DNA from: an uncultured Oscillospiraceae bacterium
GTDB lineage: Bacteria; Bacillota; Clostridia; Oscillospirales; Oscillospiraceae
NCBI GenBank assembly: GCA_910584045.1
Contig: CAJTYO010000011.1
Span: 1-63,479 of the forward strand
Reading direction: 5' to 3'
Length of the DNA: 63,479 nt
A program made the translations under genes and the position numbers. Below the pieces are notes generated by a model. That model was given only the letters and a program-made list of their open reading frames with translations. It was not told the DNA's origin and made no database searches. Below, one piece after another: positions 42,325-51,168 of this stretch. The first letter of the stretch is position 1. Each line of letters opens with the position of its first letter.

Positions 42325-42720
42325 ATGCCGACGATGCAGGAATTGACCGAGCGCTTCCGTGCGGACCGCTTTGCGGCTCTGGCGGGAGTGGAGATCCGGG
42401 AGGCGGAGCCGGGCAGGGCGCTGTGCGCCATGCCCCTGCGGGACTGCCATCTCAACGCCAACAACGCCCCTATGGGAGGGGCCATATTTACCCTGGCGGA
42501 TTTTGCCTACGCGGTGGCCTCCAACGGCTTCACCGACAAGATCATTGTCTCCCAGCAGGTTTCCATCACCTTTTTGGCCCCCGCCAGGGGCGGCGAGCTG
42601 CTGGCGGAGGCCAGGTGCCTGAAGTCCGGGCGGACCACCTGCCTGTACGGGGTGGACGTGCGGGACGAGCTGGGGACCTACGTGGCCCACGCCACGGTGA
42701 ACGGGTTCACTGTACGATAG
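42325..42720 (+). CDS. Hotdog-fold acyl-CoA thioesterase (PaaI-like)
   Basis: The 131-residue protein has the PaaI-type hotdog pattern: NANNAPMGGAIFTLADFAYA around the catalytic helix (residues about 47-66), then QQVSITFLAPARGGELLAEA and VAHATVNGFTVR. Such enzymes release CoA from acyl- or aryl-CoA. ATG 42325 follows GGAGGA by seven bases; longer starts lack a site. It is a single gene. The substrate cannot be predicted. Confidence 0.87.
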   Translation: MPTMQELTERFRADRFAALAGVEIREAEPGRALCAMPLRDCHLNANNAPMGGAIFTLADFAYAVASNGFTDKIIVSQQVSITFLAPARGGELLAEARCLKSGRTTCLYGVDVRDELGTYVAHATVNGFTVR

Positions 42721-43143
42721 GGCGTTGAAACGCCGGGAATAAAACCGCCGCCTTTTTTGTCTTAGGAATCATAACGAAAAGGAGGGGGGCTTCTGCGGTG
42801 CGCCGTACCCCCTGCCCGACGGCGGCAGGGAGTGGTGCGAGGAGATCTCCGCGCTCTGGGGGACGCTGGAGGACGGGGAATACCGGCTGTCCTGCGCGGT
42901 GGGGGAGGACCTTGGGGCGGAGAGGAGAGGGGCTATGGGACGTTCGCCCTCCATACCCCGGCGGAGTAGTCCATACAATCTGGGCCGCGCGCAGGCGCGG
43001 CGGACGGTGAGGGGGAGCGGCTGGGCCGCTCCCCCTCCGCTGCGTCCGGCGGGCGGGGAATTTTCGGATGCAAAAGGGCAGTTGGCTTAATGACATGGGG
43101 GTGGGCTCCCCTCTTTTCATGCACTTTGCAATAAAGTTGTTTG
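42721..43143. other. Gene-poor stretch with a possible gene remnant
   Basis: A plus-strand frame from about 42,791 to 42,915 reads PYPLPDGGREWCEEISALWG and LEDGEYRLSCAVGE. It resembles an Ig-like segment of a bacterial lipoprotein and has neither start nor proper end, so it looks like a gene remnant. The rest, to 43,143, shows nothing else I can support. Confidence 0.35.
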
Positions 43144-43172
43144 TTGTAATTTGCTTATATTTGTGCTATGCT
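43144..43172 (+). promoter_or_regulatory. Promoter of the lepB-rbgA gene cluster
   Basis: TTGTAA (43144-43149), a 17-base spacer and TATGCT (43167-43172) lie 39 bases before the lepB start. Confidence 0.6.
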
Positions 43173-43210
43173 ATACCGTAGAAATGTTGTAAGCTAAGGA
43201 GTGATCTGCC

Positions 43211-43858
43211 ATGGCGGAGGAAAATAAGGACTTACAGACAGCGGAGGAGGCGTCCGCGCTGCCGGACGCGCCGGAGGAGGCGGAAAAAAAGCGGCAGGAG
43301 ACGGTGGAGAGCTGGCTGTGCTGCTGGGCTCAGGCCATCGTGACGGCGGTGGTGAGCGTGGTGCTGCTGTTCACCTTCGGCGTGCGGCTGATCAGCGTCA
43401 GCGGGCCGTCTATGCAAAACACCCTCTATACCGGGGACCGGCTGCTGATTCTCAACGCCATGTTCTGCGATTTTAAGGCGGGGGACGTGGTGGTGGTCAA
43501 CGACTACAACGCCGAGCTGGACGACACGCTGGTGAAGCGGATTGTGGCCGTGGGGGGACAGACGGTGGACATCGACTTCCTCTCCGGCACGGTGTACGTG
43601 GACGGTCAGGCGCTGGACGAGCCCTATGTCAAGGAGCCCACCTATACCTCCGGCGGGCTCAGCTTCCCCCTCAAGCTGGCGGAGGACGAGGTCTTTGTCA
43701 TGGGCGACAACCGCAACCACAGCACCGACAGCCGGGATACCCGGCTGGGACCGGTGAAGGAGGGGTATTTACAGGGCAAGGCTCTGCTGCTGCTGACCCC
43801 CGGTGTGACGCCGGACACGGGGCGGACCGAGTGGGGCCGCGTTGGACTGGTCCGCTGA
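43211..43858 (+). CDS. lepB: Signal peptidase I
   Basis: The 215-residue enzyme has an acidic cytosolic start, one membrane helix (AIVTAVVSVVLLFTFGV) and the catalytic serine in SGPSMQNTL (about residue 66). The general-base lysine is in DTLVKRIVAVGG (about residue 105), and GDNRNHSTDSRDTRLG is the box E motif. It cleaves signal peptides on the outer face of the membrane. The neighbouring rbgA and rnhB order is the usual one in Firmicutes. The last 25 residues show no final membrane helix. Confidence 0.95.
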   Translation: MAEENKDLQTAEEASALPDAPEEAEKKRQETVESWLCCWAQAIVTAVVSVVLLFTFGVRLISVSGPSMQNTLYTGDRLLILNAMFCDFKAGDVVVVNDYNAELDDTLVKRIVAVGGQTVDIDFLSGTVYVDGQALDEPYVKEPTYTSGGLSFPLKLAEDEVFVMGDNRNHSTDSRDTRLGPVKEGYLQGKALLLLTPGVTPDTGRTEWGRVGLVR

Positions 43859-43887
43859 TGGGCGGGGCAGGGATGGAGAGGGACGCC

Positions 43888-44745
43888 ATGAACATCCAGT
43901 GGTATCCCGGCCATATGACCAAGACCCGGCGGATGATCGCCGCGCAGCTGAAGAATATGGACGCCGTGTGCGAGATCCTGGACGCCAGGGTCCCCTTCTC
44001 CAGCAGGAACCCGGATGTGGAGGAGCTGACGGCGGAGAAGCCCAGGCTGGTCGTCCTCAACCGGGTGGATCTGGCGGACCCGGCGGCCACGCGGGCGTGG
44101 TCGGCCTATTTTCGGGGCCGGGGCTTTGCCGTGCTGGAGGCCAACGCGAGGCAGGGGCAGGGGACGAAGCAGTTCCCCGCCGCCGTCCGGACCCTGCTGG
44201 CGGACAAGCTGGCAGCCTACGCGGAGAGGGGGCAGGCGGGGCGGATGCTGCGGGTGATGATTCTGGGCATCCCCAACGTGGGCAAGTCCACCTTTATCAA
44301 CCAGGTCTCCGGGCGGAAGACCGCCAAGGCGGAGGACCGGCCCGGGGTCACCCGGAGCGGGCAGTGGGTCCCCGTGGACCCCAGCCTGGAGCTGCTGGAC
44401 ACGCCGGGGATGCTCTGGCCCCGGTTCGAGGACCCGGCGGTGGGCTTCCGGCTGGCCTGCACCGGCGCGGTGCGGGATGAGATCATGGATCTGGAGGAGC
44501 TGGCCTCCCGGCTGACGGCCTATCTGGGGGAGCGCTATCCCCGGGCGCTGGAGGAGCGGTACAAAATAGAGGTCCGGGCGGATATGTCCGGATACGAGCT
44601 GCTGACGGAGGCGGGGCGGAAGAGAGGCTTCCTGCTGCGGGGCGGCGAGGCGGACACGGAGCGGATGGCACGCATCCTTCTGGACGAGTTCCGGGGCGGG
44701 AGGCTGGGCCGGTTCACCCTGGAGCTGCCGGAGGCTGTTTCCTGA
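43888..44745 (+). CDS. rbgA: Ribosome biogenesis GTPase RbgA (YlqF)
   Basis: The 285-residue protein is a circularly permuted GTPase. NIQWYPGHMTKTRRM opens it, LVVLNRVDLAD (G4) comes before Walker A LGIPNVGKSTFINQ (G1), and LLDTPGMLWPRFED (G3) follows. It acts late in 50S subunit assembly. ATG 43888 is set by the conserved start; an upstream in-frame ATG has no ribosome binding site. It is in the lepB-rbgA-rnhB-yraN cluster. Confidence 0.95.
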   Translation: MNIQWYPGHMTKTRRMIAAQLKNMDAVCEILDARVPFSSRNPDVEELTAEKPRLVVLNRVDLADPAATRAWSAYFRGRGFAVLEANARQGQGTKQFPAAVRTLLADKLAAYAERGQAGRMLRVMILGIPNVGKSTFINQVSGRKTAKAEDRPGVTRSGQWVPVDPSLELLDTPGMLWPRFEDPAVGFRLACTGAVRDEIMDLEELASRLTAYLGERYPRALEERYKIEVRADMSGYELLTEAGRKRGFLLRGGEADTERMARILLDEFRGGRLGRFTLELPEAVS

Positions 44746-44778
44746 ACGCCTTGCACAGAATGACAGGCAGGAATTTTT

Positions 44779-45048
44779 ATGGTTCGTACAACTTTAGTAT
44801 TCGTCTTTTGGGCTGGCGTGGTTCCGTCACAGGTTTTTCTGTCGCGAGCAGAACGTAAATGGCCCGGACTTATTTTCCCAATCCTTACTTTTTTGTTTGG
44901 TCTTCTTTATCCGCTCAATATGCGGGCTGGCGCGCCGCTTGGGCAAGTGTTATTTGTGTGGCTGTTGGGAAATATTCCCACTCTTATTTTACTTGCGATC
45001 TACTTTGCCAGCCGTTCGAAGCGAAAACGAACGGCTGACGGGCGGTAA
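44779..45048 (+). CDS. Small membrane protein of unknown function
   Basis: The 89-residue protein has an N-terminal hydrophobic segment and two more (LIFPILTFLFGLLYPLNM and FVWLLGNIPTLILLAIYFAS), with a basic end. It is clearly more AT-rich than the genes around it and interrupts the usual rbgA-rnhB adjacency, so it may be a recent insertion. The end of the gene lies in an AGCCGTTCG/CGAACGGCT stem (about 45,010-45,036). I do not recognise the family. Confidence 0.6.
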   Translation: MVRTTLVFVFWAGVVPSQVFLSRAERKWPGLIFPILTFLFGLLYPLNMRAGAPLGQVLFVWLLGNIPTLILLAIYFASRSKRKRTADGR

Positions 45049-45076
45049 ATTCCAGTTTGTTTAGGTGAAAAGCGAT

Positions 45077-45715
45077 ATGGACAAAAAGACGCTTCCCGGG
45101 TGGGAGCTGGAGGATATGGCCCGCGAGCGGGGCTATGCCCTGGTCTGCGGCTGCGACGAGGCGGGGGCCGGGCCCCTGGCGGGGCCGGTGTACGCCGGGG
45201 CGGCGATCCTGCCCCGAGGGCTGGAGCTTAAGTACCTCAACGATTCCAAACAGGTGACGCCCAAGCGGCGGGAGCTGCTCTTTGACCAGGTCAGGGAGAC
45301 GGCCGTTGCCTGGGCGGTGGCCGCCGTCTCCCCGGAGGAGATCGACGCCACGGATATTTTAAGCGCACGGATGAGGGCCATGCAGCTGGCCATCGACGCG
45401 CTCTCTCCCGCACCGGATTACGCCCTTATCGACGGCAGCCGGGACAGGGGGAGGCAGTTCGCCATCGTTACCCCCCATGAAACCGCCGTGAGGGGCGACA
45501 GCCGCAGCGCCAGCATCGCCGCCGCCTCCATTCTGGCCAAGGTGAGCCGTGACCGGTATATGGAGGAGATGGCGGAAAAGTACCCGGAGTACCGCTTCGA
45601 GCGGCACAAGGGATACGGCACAAGGCTGCACTATGAGATGCTGGACCGGTACGGACCCAGTCCCATCCACCGGCTGAGCTTTCTGAAAAAATGGGAGGCG
45701 GGCCGGCATGGATGA
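45077..45715 (+). CDS. rnhB: Ribonuclease HII
   Basis: The 212-residue enzyme has the RNase HII signature GCDEAGAGPLAGPVYAGA with the catalytic D-E pair, LNDSKQVTPKRRE, ALIDGS with the third acid, and HKGYGTRLHYEML near the end. It removes ribonucleotides from DNA. ATG 45077 has AGGTG upstream; a GTG four codons earlier is possible. It overlaps yraN by eight bases. Confidence 0.95.
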   Translation: MDKKTLPGWELEDMARERGYALVCGCDEAGAGPLAGPVYAGAAILPRGLELKYLNDSKQVTPKRRELLFDQVRETAVAWAVAAVSPEEIDATDILSARMRAMQLAIDALSPAPDYALIDGSRDRGRQFAIVTPHETAVRGDSRSASIAAASILAKVSRDRYMEEMAEKYPEYRFERHKGYGTRLHYEMLDRYGPSPIHRLSFLKKWEAGRHG

Positions 45716-46070
45716 GCGCAGGCGCCGGGGCGACCGGGGAGAGGCCGCCGTGGCGGCGGCGCTGGAGCGCCGTGGCTGGGCGATAGTGGAGCGGCAGTAC
45801 CGCTGCCGGTGGGGGGAGATCGATCTGATCGCCCGGACGGCGGACGGGATACTGTGCTTCGTGGAGGTCAAGACCCGGTCGGGAGGGGCCATCGCGCCGC
45901 CCAGGGAGGCGGTGACCGCCGCCAAGCGGCGGAGGCTGCGGGACGCGGCGGGCTGGTATCTGGCCCAGACGGGGCAGGACGACTGCCTGTGCCGCTTCGA
46001 CGTGGCGGAGGTCTATCCGGCGGACGGGTCCGGCCGGCGGCAGATAAAATACATTACCAGCGCGTTTTGA
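45708..46070 (+). CDS. YraN/UPF0102 family nuclease-like protein
   Basis: The 120-residue protein matches UPF0102: RGDRGEAAVAAALERRGW at the start, RWGEIDLIARTADGILCFVEVKTR with a PD-(D/E)XK-like D...E-x-K core, and KRRRLRDAAGWYLAQ. These proteins resemble Holliday-junction resolvases but have no firmly known activity. They usually follow rnhB, as here, with an eight-base overlap. Confidence 0.93.
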   Translation: MDERRRRGDRGEAAVAAALERRGWAIVERQYRCRWGEIDLIARTADGILCFVEVKTRSGGAIAPPREAVTAAKRRRLRDAAGWYLAQTGQDDCLCRFDVAEVYPADGSGRRQIKYITSAF

Positions 46071-46095
46071 GAGCGCGTTTTCGGAGGAACGGCAC

Positions 46096-47580
46096 ATGGA
46101 ATATTTGAGCACGAGAGACAAGACCCTGCGCAAAAGCGCCGCCCAGGCCATCACCATGGGGCTGAGCCGGGACGGGGGGCTGTTTACGCCCGTCAGCTTT
46201 CCCAGCCTCAGCGCGCTGGAGGTGGAGACCCTGTGCGGGATGCCCTACCGCAAGCGGGCGGCCTACGTGATGGGAAAGTTCCTGGAGGACTTCCGGCCGG
46301 AGGAGCTGAATCAGTTCACCAAGAACGCCTATGGACCGGACAGGTACGACGATCCGGCGGCGGCGCCGCTGCGGAAGGTGGACGGGCGGACCTGGTGTCT
46401 GGAGCTGTGGCATGGGCCCACCAGCGCGTTCAAGGATATGGCGCTGCAGATGCTGCCCCAGCTGCTGTCCGCCAGCCTGCGCATGACGGGGGAGAAGAAG
46501 ACGGCCTGTATCCTGGTGGCCACCTCCGGCGACACGGGGAAGGCGGCCATGGAGGGCTTCGCGGACGTGGAGCAGACAAAGATTCTGGTGTTCTATCCGG
46601 AAAACGGGGTCAGCGAGATTCAGAAATTACAGATGACAACCCAGGAGGGAGCCAACGTGGGCGTGTGCGCGGTGAAGGGAAACTTCGACGACGCGCAGAG
46701 CGGGGTGAAGCGGATTTTCTCCGACGAGGCCATGCGCACGGCGCTGGCGGAGCGGGGGTACTTCCTGTCCTCGGCCAACTCCATCAACTGGGGGCGGATT
46801 CTGCCCCAGGTGGCGTACTACATCTCCGCCTACTGCGACCTGCTCAACGGGAAGGAGCTGAAGCTGGGAGAGCCGGTGAATTTCTGCGTGCCCACGGGGA
46901 ATTTCGGCAACATCCTGGCCTGTTACTACGCAAAGAGGATGGGTCTGCCGGTGAAGCGGATGATCTGCGCGTCCAACTGCAACGACGTGCTGGCGGAGTT
47001 TATCCGGACAGGGGTGTACGACCGCAACCGGCCCTTCCATACGACCATGTCGCCGTCGATGGACATTTTGATCTCCAGTAATCTGGAGAGGCTGCTGTTC
47101 GACCTGAGCGGCGGGGACGACGAGCTGGTGCGGGGCTACATGGAGGAGCTGGCCCGGACGGGGCGGTATGAGGTCACGCCGGGGATCAAAAGGCGGATGC
47201 AGGAGATTTTCTACGGCGGATCGTGCAGCGAGGAGGAGACAAGGGACTGTATCGCCATGCTCCACAGATATAAGTATTTGATCGATCCCCACACGGCGGT
47301 GGCGGCGAAAGTGCTGACGGACTACCGGAAGGAGACGGGGGACAGGACGCCCGCCGTCTTTGTGTCCACGGCCAGCCCGTACAAGTTCTGCGACAGCGTG
47401 CTGGCGTCCATCGGAGAGAAGCCGGCGGAGGACAGCGTGGAGCGGATCGGGCAGATGGAGGCGGTCACGGGGGTGGCCGCTCCGGCGCGTCTGGCGGCGC
47501 TGAAGGGGAAGGCTGTCCGTTTCCATGACGTAACGGAGAAGGAACTGATGGAGGAGAAGGTGCTGGAGTTCCTGAAGTGA
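46096..47580 (+). CDS. thrC: Threonine synthase
   Basis: The 494-residue enzyme makes threonine from O-phosphohomoserine with pyridoxal phosphate. It has the long N-terminal part (YLSTRDKTLRKSAAQAI, GLSRDGGLFTP), the PLP lysine in GPTSAFKDMALQML, and the phosphate-binding VATSGDTGKAAMEGF. PTGNFGNILACYYAKRMGLP follows. This is the longer threonine synthase type. No hom or thrB is adjacent, and no riboswitch or leader is visible in the short gap after yraN. Confidence 0.95.
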   Translation: MEYLSTRDKTLRKSAAQAITMGLSRDGGLFTPVSFPSLSALEVETLCGMPYRKRAAYVMGKFLEDFRPEELNQFTKNAYGPDRYDDPAAAPLRKVDGRTWCLELWHGPTSAFKDMALQMLPQLLSASLRMTGEKKTACILVATSGDTGKAAMEGFADVEQTKILVFYPENGVSEIQKLQMTTQEGANVGVCAVKGNFDDAQSGVKRIFSDEAMRTALAERGYFLSSANSINWGRILPQVAYYISAYCDLLNGKELKLGEPVNFCVPTGNFGNILACYYAKRMGLPVKRMICASNCNDVLAEFIRTGVYDRNRPFHTTMSPSMDILISSNLERLLFDLSGGDDELVRGYMEELARTGRYEVTPGIKRRMQEIFYGGSCSEEETRDCIAMLHRYKYLIDPHTAVAAKVLTDYRKETGDRTPAVFVSTASPYKFCDSVLASIGEKPAEDSVERIGQMEAVTGVAAPARLAALKGKAVRFHDVTEKELMEEKVLEFLK

Positions 47581-47583
47581 GGT

Positions 47584-47847
47584 TCAGGGGAACGGGCGGC
47601 TGGAGAGGCTGATCCCCAGGTCGAAGGAGGCCAGGAACGTGGCGTACAGCGTCTCCAGGTCCGAATTGCTGCGGCACTCCTGGTATTCCTCGAAGAGTGA
47701 CTGCTGGTCCGGGGTCAGCTGCTCCAGAAGCCTGCGCTCGGCGGCCATCTGCTGCATGTGATACGCCATGTACTTCGTATGCGGAAGATAGAATTCGTAT
47801 GTGCGGTCCAGAATGTGGTCGAAAAGCAGCTGCATGATGTTTTTCAT
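47584..47847 (-). CDS. Small DUF6809-like protein
   Basis: The 87-residue protein is mostly helical: MKNIMQLLFDHILDRTY, then MQQMAAERRLLEQLTPDQQS, LFEEYQECRSNSDLETLYA and a final FLASFDLGISL. This is the pattern I know from DUF6809 proteins of gut Clostridia, which have no assigned function. AAGGAG lies eight bases before the ATG. It converges with thrC with only three bases between stops and is divergent from a small HTH gene. Confidence 0.7.
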   Translation of the reverse strand: MKNIMQLLFDHILDRTYEFYLPHTKYMAYHMQQMAAERRLLEQLTPDQQSLFEEYQECRSNSDLETLYATFLASFDLGISLSSRPFP

Positions 47848-47920
47848 TGTGGTATGCTCCTTTCGTAAGCGTTAATGTGACTGCAATCATATGTTAAGAG
47901 TTTTGTCAAGAGGCTATTTT

Positions 47921-48127
47921 GTGATTTGCTATAAAATGGATGTATTGCGGGCGTTGAAGGGTGCGGGTTGTACAACATACCGGCTGCACAAGGAAAAGCT
48001 GCTGGCCGGCGGTACAGTGCAAAAGCTTCGAAGCGGGAACACGTCGCTTACGGTGGAAAATTTGAACACGTGCGGTATGCTGAAGTGCCAGCCGGGGGAT
48101 TTGATCGAGTGGCGCCGGGAGGGGTAG
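47921..48127 (+). CDS. Small XRE-type helix-turn-helix protein (GTG start)
   Basis: The 68-residue protein reads ICYKMDVLRALKGAGCTTYR, KEKLLAGGTVQKLRSG and then LKCQPGDLIEW. The last is the typical end of compact Cro/C1-type regulators with the CQPGD motif. GTG 47921 has AGAGG eight bases upstream and gives the usual family start; the ATG ten codons earlier has no site. It is divergent from the DUF6809-like gene and may regulate it. Confidence 0.75.
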   Translation: MICYKMDVLRALKGAGCTTYRLHKEKLLAGGTVQKLRSGNTSLTVENLNTCGMLKCQPGDLIEWRREG

Positions 48128-48174
48128 GGGTCCGCCCGGTCCCCGGACTATTGTAATGAGAAGGATGCGGGACT

Positions 48175-48861
48175 ATGGGTCTGTATGCCATCGGCGACCT
48201 CCATTTATCTATAAAAGGAAATAAGCCCATGGACGTTTTTGGCCCCGGGTGGGCGGACCACACCGCCCGCCTGGAGGCCGCCTTTTCCCGCCTGGGGGAG
48301 GGGGACGTGACAGTCCTGTGCGGGGATACCTCCTGGGGCATCGACTTCGAGGAGAGCCTGGAGGATTTCCGGTTTATCGACCGGCTGCCGGGGCGGAAGC
48401 TGCTGGTGAAGGGCAACCACGACTACTGGTGGGGCACGGCGGCGAAGATGCGGCGCTTTTTCGCGGAAAACGGGCTGACGACGCTGGACATCCTGCACAA
48501 CAACTGCCACGTCTATGGGGACTACGCCCTGTGCGGCACCCGGGGGTGGTTTTATGAGGAGGAGCGGTCCGGGCACAACGAGAAGGTGCTCAACCGGGAG
48601 GTGGGGCGGCTGGAGGCCTCCCTGCGTGGGGCGGAGGGGCGGCCGGTTCTGGCTTTCCTCCACTATCCGCCGCTGTATACGGGCTACCGGTGCCCGGAGA
48701 TCATCCGGGCGCTGGAGGCGCACGGGGTGGAGCGCTGTTATTACGGGCATCTCCACGGCCCGGCCCATAAGCGGGCCGTCGAGGGGCGGGTCGGCGGGGT
48801 GGACTACCGCCTGATCTCGGCGGACTGGCTGGGTTTTATCCCAAAAAAAATCTTGGATTAG
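48175..48861 (+). CDS. Calcineurin-like metallophosphoesterase
   Basis: The 228-residue enzyme has the five phosphoesterase motifs: IGDLHL near residue 6, LCGDTSWG near residue 47, KGNHDYWWG near residue 79, FLHYPPLY near residue 163 and YYGHLHG near residue 192. It is cytosolic. The family is typical of Firmicutes and has no known substrate. The gene lies between a small regulator and the tig promoter. Confidence 0.9.
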   Translation: MGLYAIGDLHLSIKGNKPMDVFGPGWADHTARLEAAFSRLGEGDVTVLCGDTSWGIDFEESLEDFRFIDRLPGRKLLVKGNHDYWWGTAAKMRRFFAENGLTTLDILHNNCHVYGDYALCGTRGWFYEEERSGHNEKVLNREVGRLEASLRGAEGRPVLAFLHYPPLYTGYRCPEIIRALEAHGVERCYYGHLHGPAHKRAVEGRVGGVDYRLISADWLGFIPKKILD

Positions 48862-48873
48862 GGAAAAAAACAC

Positions 48874-48902
48874 TGGAAATATTTCATTTATTGTGCTATA
48901 AT
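48874..48902 (+). promoter_or_regulatory. Extended -10 promoter of tig
   Basis: TGGAAA (48874-48879), a 17-base spacer and TATAAT (48897-48902), with TG two bases before the -10 hexamer, lie 50 bases ahead of the tig start. Confidence 0.65.
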
Positions 48903-48952
48903 ACACAGTTGGCTGACTGTATACGGCCACAGTTTAACGGAGGAAAGAAAAC

Positions 48953-50350
48953 ATGAGTGTAAAAAGCTGTGAAAAAATGGAAAAGAGCACGGTCGCGCTG
49001 ACCGTGGAGGTGAGCGCCGCCGATTTTGAGGCCGCCGTTGAGAAGGCCTACAGGAAGCAGCGCGGTGGCATCCGGGTGCCCGGCTTCCGTCCCGGCAAGG
49101 CCCCCCGCAAAATGATTGAGAATATGTACGGCGCAGGCGTCTTCTATGAGGAGGCCGTGAACATCGCCCTGCCCGACGCCTACGGCGAGGCCGTGAAGGA
49201 GCAGGAGCTGCAGGTGGTGGGCTATCCGGAGGTGGAGCTGCTGAACGTGGGCCGGGAGGGGTTCTCCTTCAAGGCCACGGTGGCGGTGTACCCGGAGGTC
49301 GTGCTGGGACAGTATAAGGGCGTGGAGGTTCCCAAGGCCGAGGTGAACGTGACCGACGAGGACGTGGAGCGCCGTCTGAAGGAGATGGCGGACCGGAACA
49401 GCCGGATGATCAGCGTGGAGGACCGCCCCGTGCAGCAGGGCGACGTGGCCAACATCGACTTTGAGGGCTTCCTCAACGGCGAGGCCTTCGACGGCGGGAA
49501 GAGCGACAACTTTGACCTGGAGATCGGCTCCGGCCAGTTTGTGCCGGGCTTCGAGGACCAGGTGGCCGGCATGGCCGCAGGGGAGGAGAAGGACATTGAC
49601 ATCACCTTCCCCGAGAACTACCACCAGGATCTGGCGGGGAAGGCCGTTGTGTTCCATGTGCGGGTCAACGCCATCAAGGTCAAGGAGACCCCCGCTCTGG
49701 ACGACGAGTTTGCAAAGGACGTGTCCGAGTTCGACACCCTGGAGGAGCTGAAGGGCGACGTGCGGGCAAAGCTGACCGGGGAGCGGGAGAGCGCCGCCAA
49801 CCGGGCCTTCGAGGACGCGGCGATGAACAAGGTGGCCGAGAATCTGCAGGCCGACATTCCCGACGCCATGATCGAGGAGCAGGCCCGGCGGTTCGTGGAG
49901 AACTTCAAAATGCAGATCCAGTCCCAGGGCATCCCCTATGAGCAGTACATGAAGATGACCCAGATGTCCGAGGAGAAGCTGCTGGAGGACGCCAAGGCCC
50001 CGGCCGTGGGGCAGGTGCGGGTGGATCTGGCTGTCGCCGCCATCGTGAAGGCCGAGAACCTGGAGGCCGGGGACGAAGAGGTGGAGGCGGAGTACGCCAA
50101 GATGGCCGAGCAGTACAATATGAGCGTGGAGGACGTGCGCAAGTATCTGGACGAGGGCGTCATCAAGGAGCAGATCGTCCGGGGCAAGGCCGTGGAGCTG
50201 GTCACCTCCTCCGCTGTGGCCGTGAAGCCCGAGGAGGTCAAGGAGGAGGCGCAGGAGAGCGCTCCCGCCGAGGAGCCCAAGCCCGAAAAGCCCAAGCGCA
50301 CCCGCCGCAAGAAGACGGAGACGCCTCCGGAGGAGACAAGCGCGGAGTGA
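48953..50350 (+). CDS. tig: Trigger factor, ribosome-bound chaperone and prolyl isomerase
   Basis: The 465-residue protein has the N-terminal ribosome-binding domain with GFRPGKAPRKMIE, a central FKBP-type domain (VQQGDVANIDFEGFLNG, then GSGQFVPGFEDQVAGM) and the long helical C-terminal arms. It ends in an extra Glu/Pro/Lys-rich tail of about 40 residues. It binds nascent chains at the exit tunnel. It sits upstream of clpP-clpX, the usual Firmicutes order. The tail is longer than in Bacillus. Confidence 0.96.
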   Translation: MSVKSCEKMEKSTVALTVEVSAADFEAAVEKAYRKQRGGIRVPGFRPGKAPRKMIENMYGAGVFYEEAVNIALPDAYGEAVKEQELQVVGYPEVELLNVGREGFSFKATVAVYPEVVLGQYKGVEVPKAEVNVTDEDVERRLKEMADRNSRMISVEDRPVQQGDVANIDFEGFLNGEAFDGGKSDNFDLEIGSGQFVPGFEDQVAGMAAGEEKDIDITFPENYHQDLAGKAVVFHVRVNAIKVKETPALDDEFAKDVSEFDTLEELKGDVRAKLTGERESAANRAFEDAAMNKVAENLQADIPDAMIEEQARRFVENFKMQIQSQGIPYEQYMKMTQMSEEKLLEDAKAPAVGQVRVDLAVAAIVKAENLEAGDEEVEAEYAKMAEQYNMSVEDVRKYLDEGVIKEQIVRGKAVELVTSSAVAVKPEEVKEEAQESAPAEEPKPEKPKRTRRKKTETPPEETSAE

Positions 50351-50570
50351 TGCTTTTTCTTGAAAAGGTATCAAAATGAGCGTTAACCTGGGGAGTAAAA
50401 CCGCTGCTGTTTCAGAAGCTCTGCCCCGGCGCCGGGCGGGCGGCGGGGCCGGTATGGTTCTCCTGGCTGTGAATGCAGGTTTTAGGCGCTTGTACTAAAA
50501 TCTCCCTGAATTGGGCAGTATAGTGTGCGTAACCGGGAGGGTACAGTTTCTTTCAGGAGGTAATCTGAAA

Positions 50571-51152
50571 ATGAGTTTAGTCCCATATGTAGTGGAGCAG
50601 ACCAACCGGGGGGAGCGGTCCTATGACATTTTCTCCCGTCTGCTCAATGACCGCATCATCTTTCTGGGGGAAGAGGTGAACGCGACCACCGCCAGCCTGG
50701 TGGTGGCCCAGCTGCTGTACCTGGAGGCCCAGGACCCCGATAAGGAGATCCAGCTGTATATCAACAGCCCCGGCGGTTCCGTGACCGACGGTATGGCCAT
50801 CTATGACACGATGCAGTATATCAAGTGCGACGTGTCCACCATCTGCGTGGGTATGGCCGCCAGTATGGGGGCGTTTCTGCTCTCCTCCGGCACCAAGGGC
50901 AAGCGTCTGGCGCTGCCCAATGCCGAGATCATGATCCATCAGCCATCCGCCGGGACCAAGGGACAGGTCACCGATATGGCCATCCACCTGCGGCGGCTGG
51001 AGATCATCAAGAAGCGGCTGAACCACATCCTGGCCGGGAACACCGGGCAGAGCGTGGAGACCGTCACCGCCGACTGCGAGCGGGACAACTTCATGACCGC
51101 CGAGGAGGCCAAGGAGTACGGTCTGATCGACAAGGTCCTCTATTCGAGATGA
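50571..51152 (+). CDS. clpP: ATP-dependent Clp protease proteolytic subunit
   Basis: The 193-residue protein carries the catalytic serine in CVGMAASMGAFLLSSG, the histidine in AEIMIHQPSAG and the aspartate in VTADCERDNFM. The N-terminal loop begins SLVPYVVEQTNRGERSYDI. ATG 50571 follows AGGAGG and agrees with the family start. It forms the tetradecameric peptidase that works with the adjacent ClpX. The 220-base gap before it has a GC-rich stem near 50,424-50,451 but no clear promoter. Confidence 0.97.
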   Translation: MSLVPYVVEQTNRGERSYDIFSRLLNDRIIFLGEEVNATTASLVVAQLLYLEAQDPDKEIQLYINSPGGSVTDGMAIYDTMQYIKCDVSTICVGMAASMGAFLLSSGTKGKRLALPNAEIMIHQPSAGTKGQVTDMAIHLRRLEIIKKRLNHILAGNTGQSVETVTADCERDNFMTAEEAKEYGLIDKVLYSR

Positions 51153-51168
51153 GAAGGGGAATTTACCC

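Noticed and set aside
48896..50374. 492-residue minus-strand open frame
   Set aside because: It is antisense to tig, Leu/His/Gly-rich, with no recognisable motif.
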